In this document: positions 61,716 to 64,000 of the stretch, one piece after another
Numbering within the stretch: position 1 is the first letter of the stretch
Layout: the number at the start of each line of letters is the position of its first letter
Source of the DNA: Nonomuraea fuscirosea
GTDB lineage: Bacteria; Actinomycetota; Actinomycetes; Streptosporangiales; Streptosporangiaceae
Reading direction: 5' to 3'
Assembly (NCBI RefSeq): GCF_003001935.1
Contig: NZ_PVNG01000007.1
Location: forward strand, 310,001 to 374,000
DNA: 64,000 nt
The notes under the pieces: model-generated
Database searches by the model: none
The model's input: the letters and a program-made list of their open reading frames with translations, nothing else
What the model was told of the DNA's origin: nothing
Program-made: the position numbers and the translations under genes

Positions 61716-64000
61716 CCCCGGCCGAACTCGCCGGCAAGCTCGGCATCCTGCCGCCCACCCCCGAGCAGGCGGAGGTCATCGAGGCCCCGCTGGAGCCGAT
61801 GGTCGTCATGGCCGGCGCCGGCTCGGGCAAGAGCGAGACCATGGCCGGGCGGGTGGTCTGGCTGGTCGCCAACGGCCTGGTCAAACCGGAAAATGTGCTG
61901 GGCCTGACGTTCACCCGCAAGGCCGCCGCCGAGCTGGCCACCCGGGTGAGAGAGCGGCTCAACGGCCTGGCGGAGGCCGGTCTGGTCGAGCCGGGCTCGC
62001 TCGACACCGAGCCGACCGTGTCCACCTACCACGCCTACGCCGCCCGCCTGGTCACCGACCACGCGCTGCGCGAGGGGCTGGAGCCGACGATGCGCCTGGT
62101 TACGCCGGCCGTGTCGTGGCAGCTCGCCTCGCGGGTGGTGGCGATGTACGACGGCCCGATGGACAAGATCGAGCTGGGCCCGCCGTCGGTCACGGCCGCC
62201 CTGCTGGAGCTGGCCGGAGAGCTGTCGGAGCACCTGCGCTCACCGTCCGACGTGCGCCGGGTGGGGGAGTGGCTGCGCGAACGGCTCGACCTGCTCCCCG
62301 GCCGCACCACGCTCGCGCAGCGCAAGCCGGTGAGCGTCCAGGCGGCCAGAGAGCAGCTGCTGCCGCTGGTGCGGGCGTACGAGCGGCTCAAGCGCGGGCG
62401 TGAGGTCATCGACTACGGCGACCAGATGTCGCTGGCCGCCAGGATCGCGGCCGGGCACAAGGAGGTCGGCGAGATCGAGCGCTCCCGCTACTCCGTGGTC
62501 CTGCTCGACGAATACCAGGACACCAGCCACGCCCAGCTCGTCCTGCTGCGCTCCCTCTACGGCGGCGGCCATCCCGTCACCGCCGTCGGAGACCCGTGCC
62601 AGTCCATCTACGGCTGGCGCGGCGCCTCGGCCGGCAACCTGCGCCGCTTCCCGCGCGACTTCCGCACCGCCTCCGGCGACCGGGCCCCGGTCCGCCAGCT
62701 CAGCGTCAGCTTCCGCAACGGCGACCGCGTCCTCGACGTCGCCGCCCGGGTCCAGCTCCCGCTGCGGATGGAGGCGAGAAAGGTGCCGGTCCTCATCCCC
62801 GGCCCCAACCGGGTCGACCGGGGCCGGGTCACCTGCGCCTTCCACGAGACGGCCGAAGACGAGGCCCGGTGGATCGCCGACGGCATCGCCAGGATCCTCG
62901 GCCAGGAGGTCGCGCCCGACGGGCTGCCGTGGGGCGAGAAGGAGCGCAAGAAGACGCTCGCCGTCCAGCCGCAGGACGTCGCGATCCTGGCCAGGAAGCG
63001 CTCGCAGTTCCCCGCGCTGCGCAGGGCGCTGGAAGACCGCGACATCCCGGTCGAGGTGGTGGGCCTGGGCGGCCTGCTGACCGTGCCCGAGGTCAACGAC
63101 ATCGTCGCCACGCTGCGCGTCCTCTACGATCCCACGGCCGGTGACGCGCTGGCCCGGCTGATGGCCGGGCCCCGCTGGCGGATCGGCCCCGCCGACCTGC
63201 GGGTGCTGGGCGAGCACGCCAGGGAGCTGGCCCGCGAGCTGAGCGACAGCCACCGCGAGAGCGACCCGCTCGACCAGGTGGTGGCCGACCTGGCCGAAGA
63301 GCGCGGCAGCCTGGTCGACGCGCTCGACGAGCTGCCCGACAGGGAGGCGTGGCTGGTGTCGTTCTCGCCGCTGGCCCGCACCAGGCTGGTGGCGCTCGCC
63401 CACGAGCTGCGCCAGTTGCGCGCGCACACCGCGCAGCCGCTGCCCGACCTGATCACGGAGGTCGAGCGCAGGCTGGGGCTCGACATCGAGGTGGCCGCGC
63501 GCAGCGGCGTGGTGGGGGCGTTCGCGGCGCGGGCCGACCTCGACGCCTTCCTCGACGCGGCCGCAAGGTTCGCCGGCGACTCCGAGGACCCGACGCTGGG
63601 CGCCTTCCTCGCCTACCTGCAAGCGGCCGAGAGCGAGGAGTTCGGGCTGGAGGCGGGCCGGGTCGGCGAGAGCAACAGCGTCAAACTGATGACCGTGCAC
63701 GCCTCGAAGGGCCTGGAGTGGCCGATCGTGGTGGTGCCCGGCCTGTCGCAGCTGGTCAGCTCGAAGGGGACGATCGCGACCGGCAGTATGTTCCCCGCCA
63801 CGCCGGTCATGAACAGCCGCTGGACGGAGAACCCGCGCAAGCTCCCCTACGCCCTGCGCGGCGACGCCGCCGACCTGCCCCGGCTGGGCGGGCTGAGCAA
63901 GGAGGAGCTGGCGGCGTTCGACGAGCAGTGCCGCGAGCGCGACCTGATGGAGGAGCGCAGGCTCGCCTACGTCGCGGTGACCCGCGCCCACTACCACCTG
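61709..64000 (+). CDS. adnB: AdnB-like helicase-nuclease subunit, 3' end beyond window
   Basis: The first 764 codons are visible and open to the edge. Seen: TPEQAEVIEAPLEPMVVMAG, Walker A AGAGSGKSETM, LTFTRKAAAELATRV, LLDEYQDTSHAQ, VGDPCQSIYGWRGAS, KLMTVHASKGLEWPIVVV and, just before the edge, RLAYVAVTRAHYHL. These are UvrD/Rep superfamily 1A motifs I-VI. The expected C-terminal nuclease domain lies outside. The GTG at 61709 overlaps the adnA stop by 7 nt, which fits equal production of a heterodimer. Confidence 0.92.
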   Translation, partial: MLTPAELAGKLGILPPTPEQAEVIEAPLEPMVVMAGAGSGKSETMAGRVVWLVANGLVKPENVLGLTFTRKAAAELATRVRERLNGLAEAGLVEPGSLDTEPTVSTYHAYAARLVTDHALREGLEPTMRLVTPAVSWQLASRVVAMYDGPMDKIELGPPSVTAALLELAGELSEHLRSPSDVRRVGEWLRERLDLLPGRTTLAQRKPVSVQAAREQLLPLVRAYERLKRGREVIDYGDQMSLAARIAAGHKEVGEIERSRYSVVLLDEYQDTSHAQLVLLRSLYGGGHPVTAVGDPCQSIYGWRGASAGNLRRFPRDFRTASGDRAPVRQLSVSFRNGDRVLDVAARVQLPLRMEARKVPVLIPGPNRVDRGRVTCAFHETAEDEARWIADGIARILGQEVAPDGLPWGEKERKKTLAVQPQDVAILARKRSQFPALRRALEDRDIPVEVVGLGGLLTVPEVNDIVATLRVLYDPTAGDALARLMAGPRWRIGPADLRVLGEHARELARELSDSHRESDPLDQVVADLAEERGSLVDALDELPDREAWLVSFSPLARTRLVALAHELRQLRAHTAQPLPDLITEVERRLGLDIEVAARSGVVGAFAARADLDAFLDAAARFAGDSEDPTLGAFLAYLQAAESEEFGLEAGRVGESNSVKLMTVHASKGLEWPIVVVPGLSQLVSSKGTIATGSMFPATPVMNSRWTENPRKLPYALRGDAADLPRLGGLSKEELAAFDEQCRERDLMEERRLAYVAVTRAHYHL

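Overview
The window is high-GC DNA with GTG and TTG starts, tightly packed and often overlapping genes, and protein families typical of high-GC Gram-positive bacteria (DUF3117, DUF3107, AdnA/AdnB-type helicase-nucleases, MoeZ, an ECF sigma factor with a zinc anti-sigma factor, mycosin-like proteases). It looks like chromosomal DNA of a filamentous actinomycete, perhaps a Streptosporangiaceae member such as Nonomuraea; that placement is recall-based inference. I saw no rRNA, tRNA, CRISPR array, insertion sequence or prophage.

Left part (1-18.9 kb): a conserved actinobacterial backbone that follows, from memory, the order of the Mycobacterium tuberculosis Rv1177-Rv1232 stretch. It holds ferredoxin fdxA, the succinylase-branch lysine/diaminopimelate genes dapC, dapD and dapE, two LOG-family proteins, a DivIVA-like protein, 3-methyladenine glycosylase tag, a family 8 polysaccharide lyase, a PaaX-type regulator coupled to an enoyl-CoA hydratase, DUF3117, leucyl aminopeptidase, an O-methyltransferase, and the envelope-stress set sigE / anti-sigma / HtrA / TatB. 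A textbook ECF promoter (GGGAAC, 17-bp spacer, CGTT) lies before sigE.

Middle part (18.9-42.8 kb): the Mrp Fe-S carrier, DUF1003 and a soluble MgtE-N/CBS protein; then transporters, a CoA-ester lyase, a CPBP protease, a large membrane-anchored Asp-box propeller protein, two Nudix-type or metallo-hydrolase-fold proteins (one with its metal ligands lost), a RecB-like nuclease, an MpaB-type oxygenase and an alpha/beta hydrolase. A DEAD-box helicase, a ferritin-like protein, DUF3107 and a TetR regulator follow. Next comes a compact NHEJ locus: ku diverges from a two-gene ligase-polymerase operon in which the LigD modules are separate proteins.

Accessory island (about 42.8-47.3 kb): three paralogous small secreted proteins with the same leader but variable Trp/Gly/His/Arg-rich C-termini. 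Two lie in opposite orientation, each with the same 41-bp upstream element (1 mismatch), a conserved 5' leader and a related terminator. Degenerate minisatellites and gene-poor DNA lie between them. This is the least conventional part of the window.

Right part (47.3-64 kb): an alpha/beta hydrolase and MoeZ, then two tandem copies of a two-gene cassette: a membrane-anchored protein with four conserved cysteines and a mycosin-like subtilase with a C-terminal anchor. No other type VII secretion gene is present. After these come a small protein, an alkyltransferase-like protein, a CDP-glycerol glycerophosphotransferase-like protein (teichoic-acid type), a Nudix hydrolase, and the two AdnA/AdnB-like genes; the second is cut by the window edge. 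The same 7-nt stop/start overlap (GTGCTGA) joins three gene pairs here.
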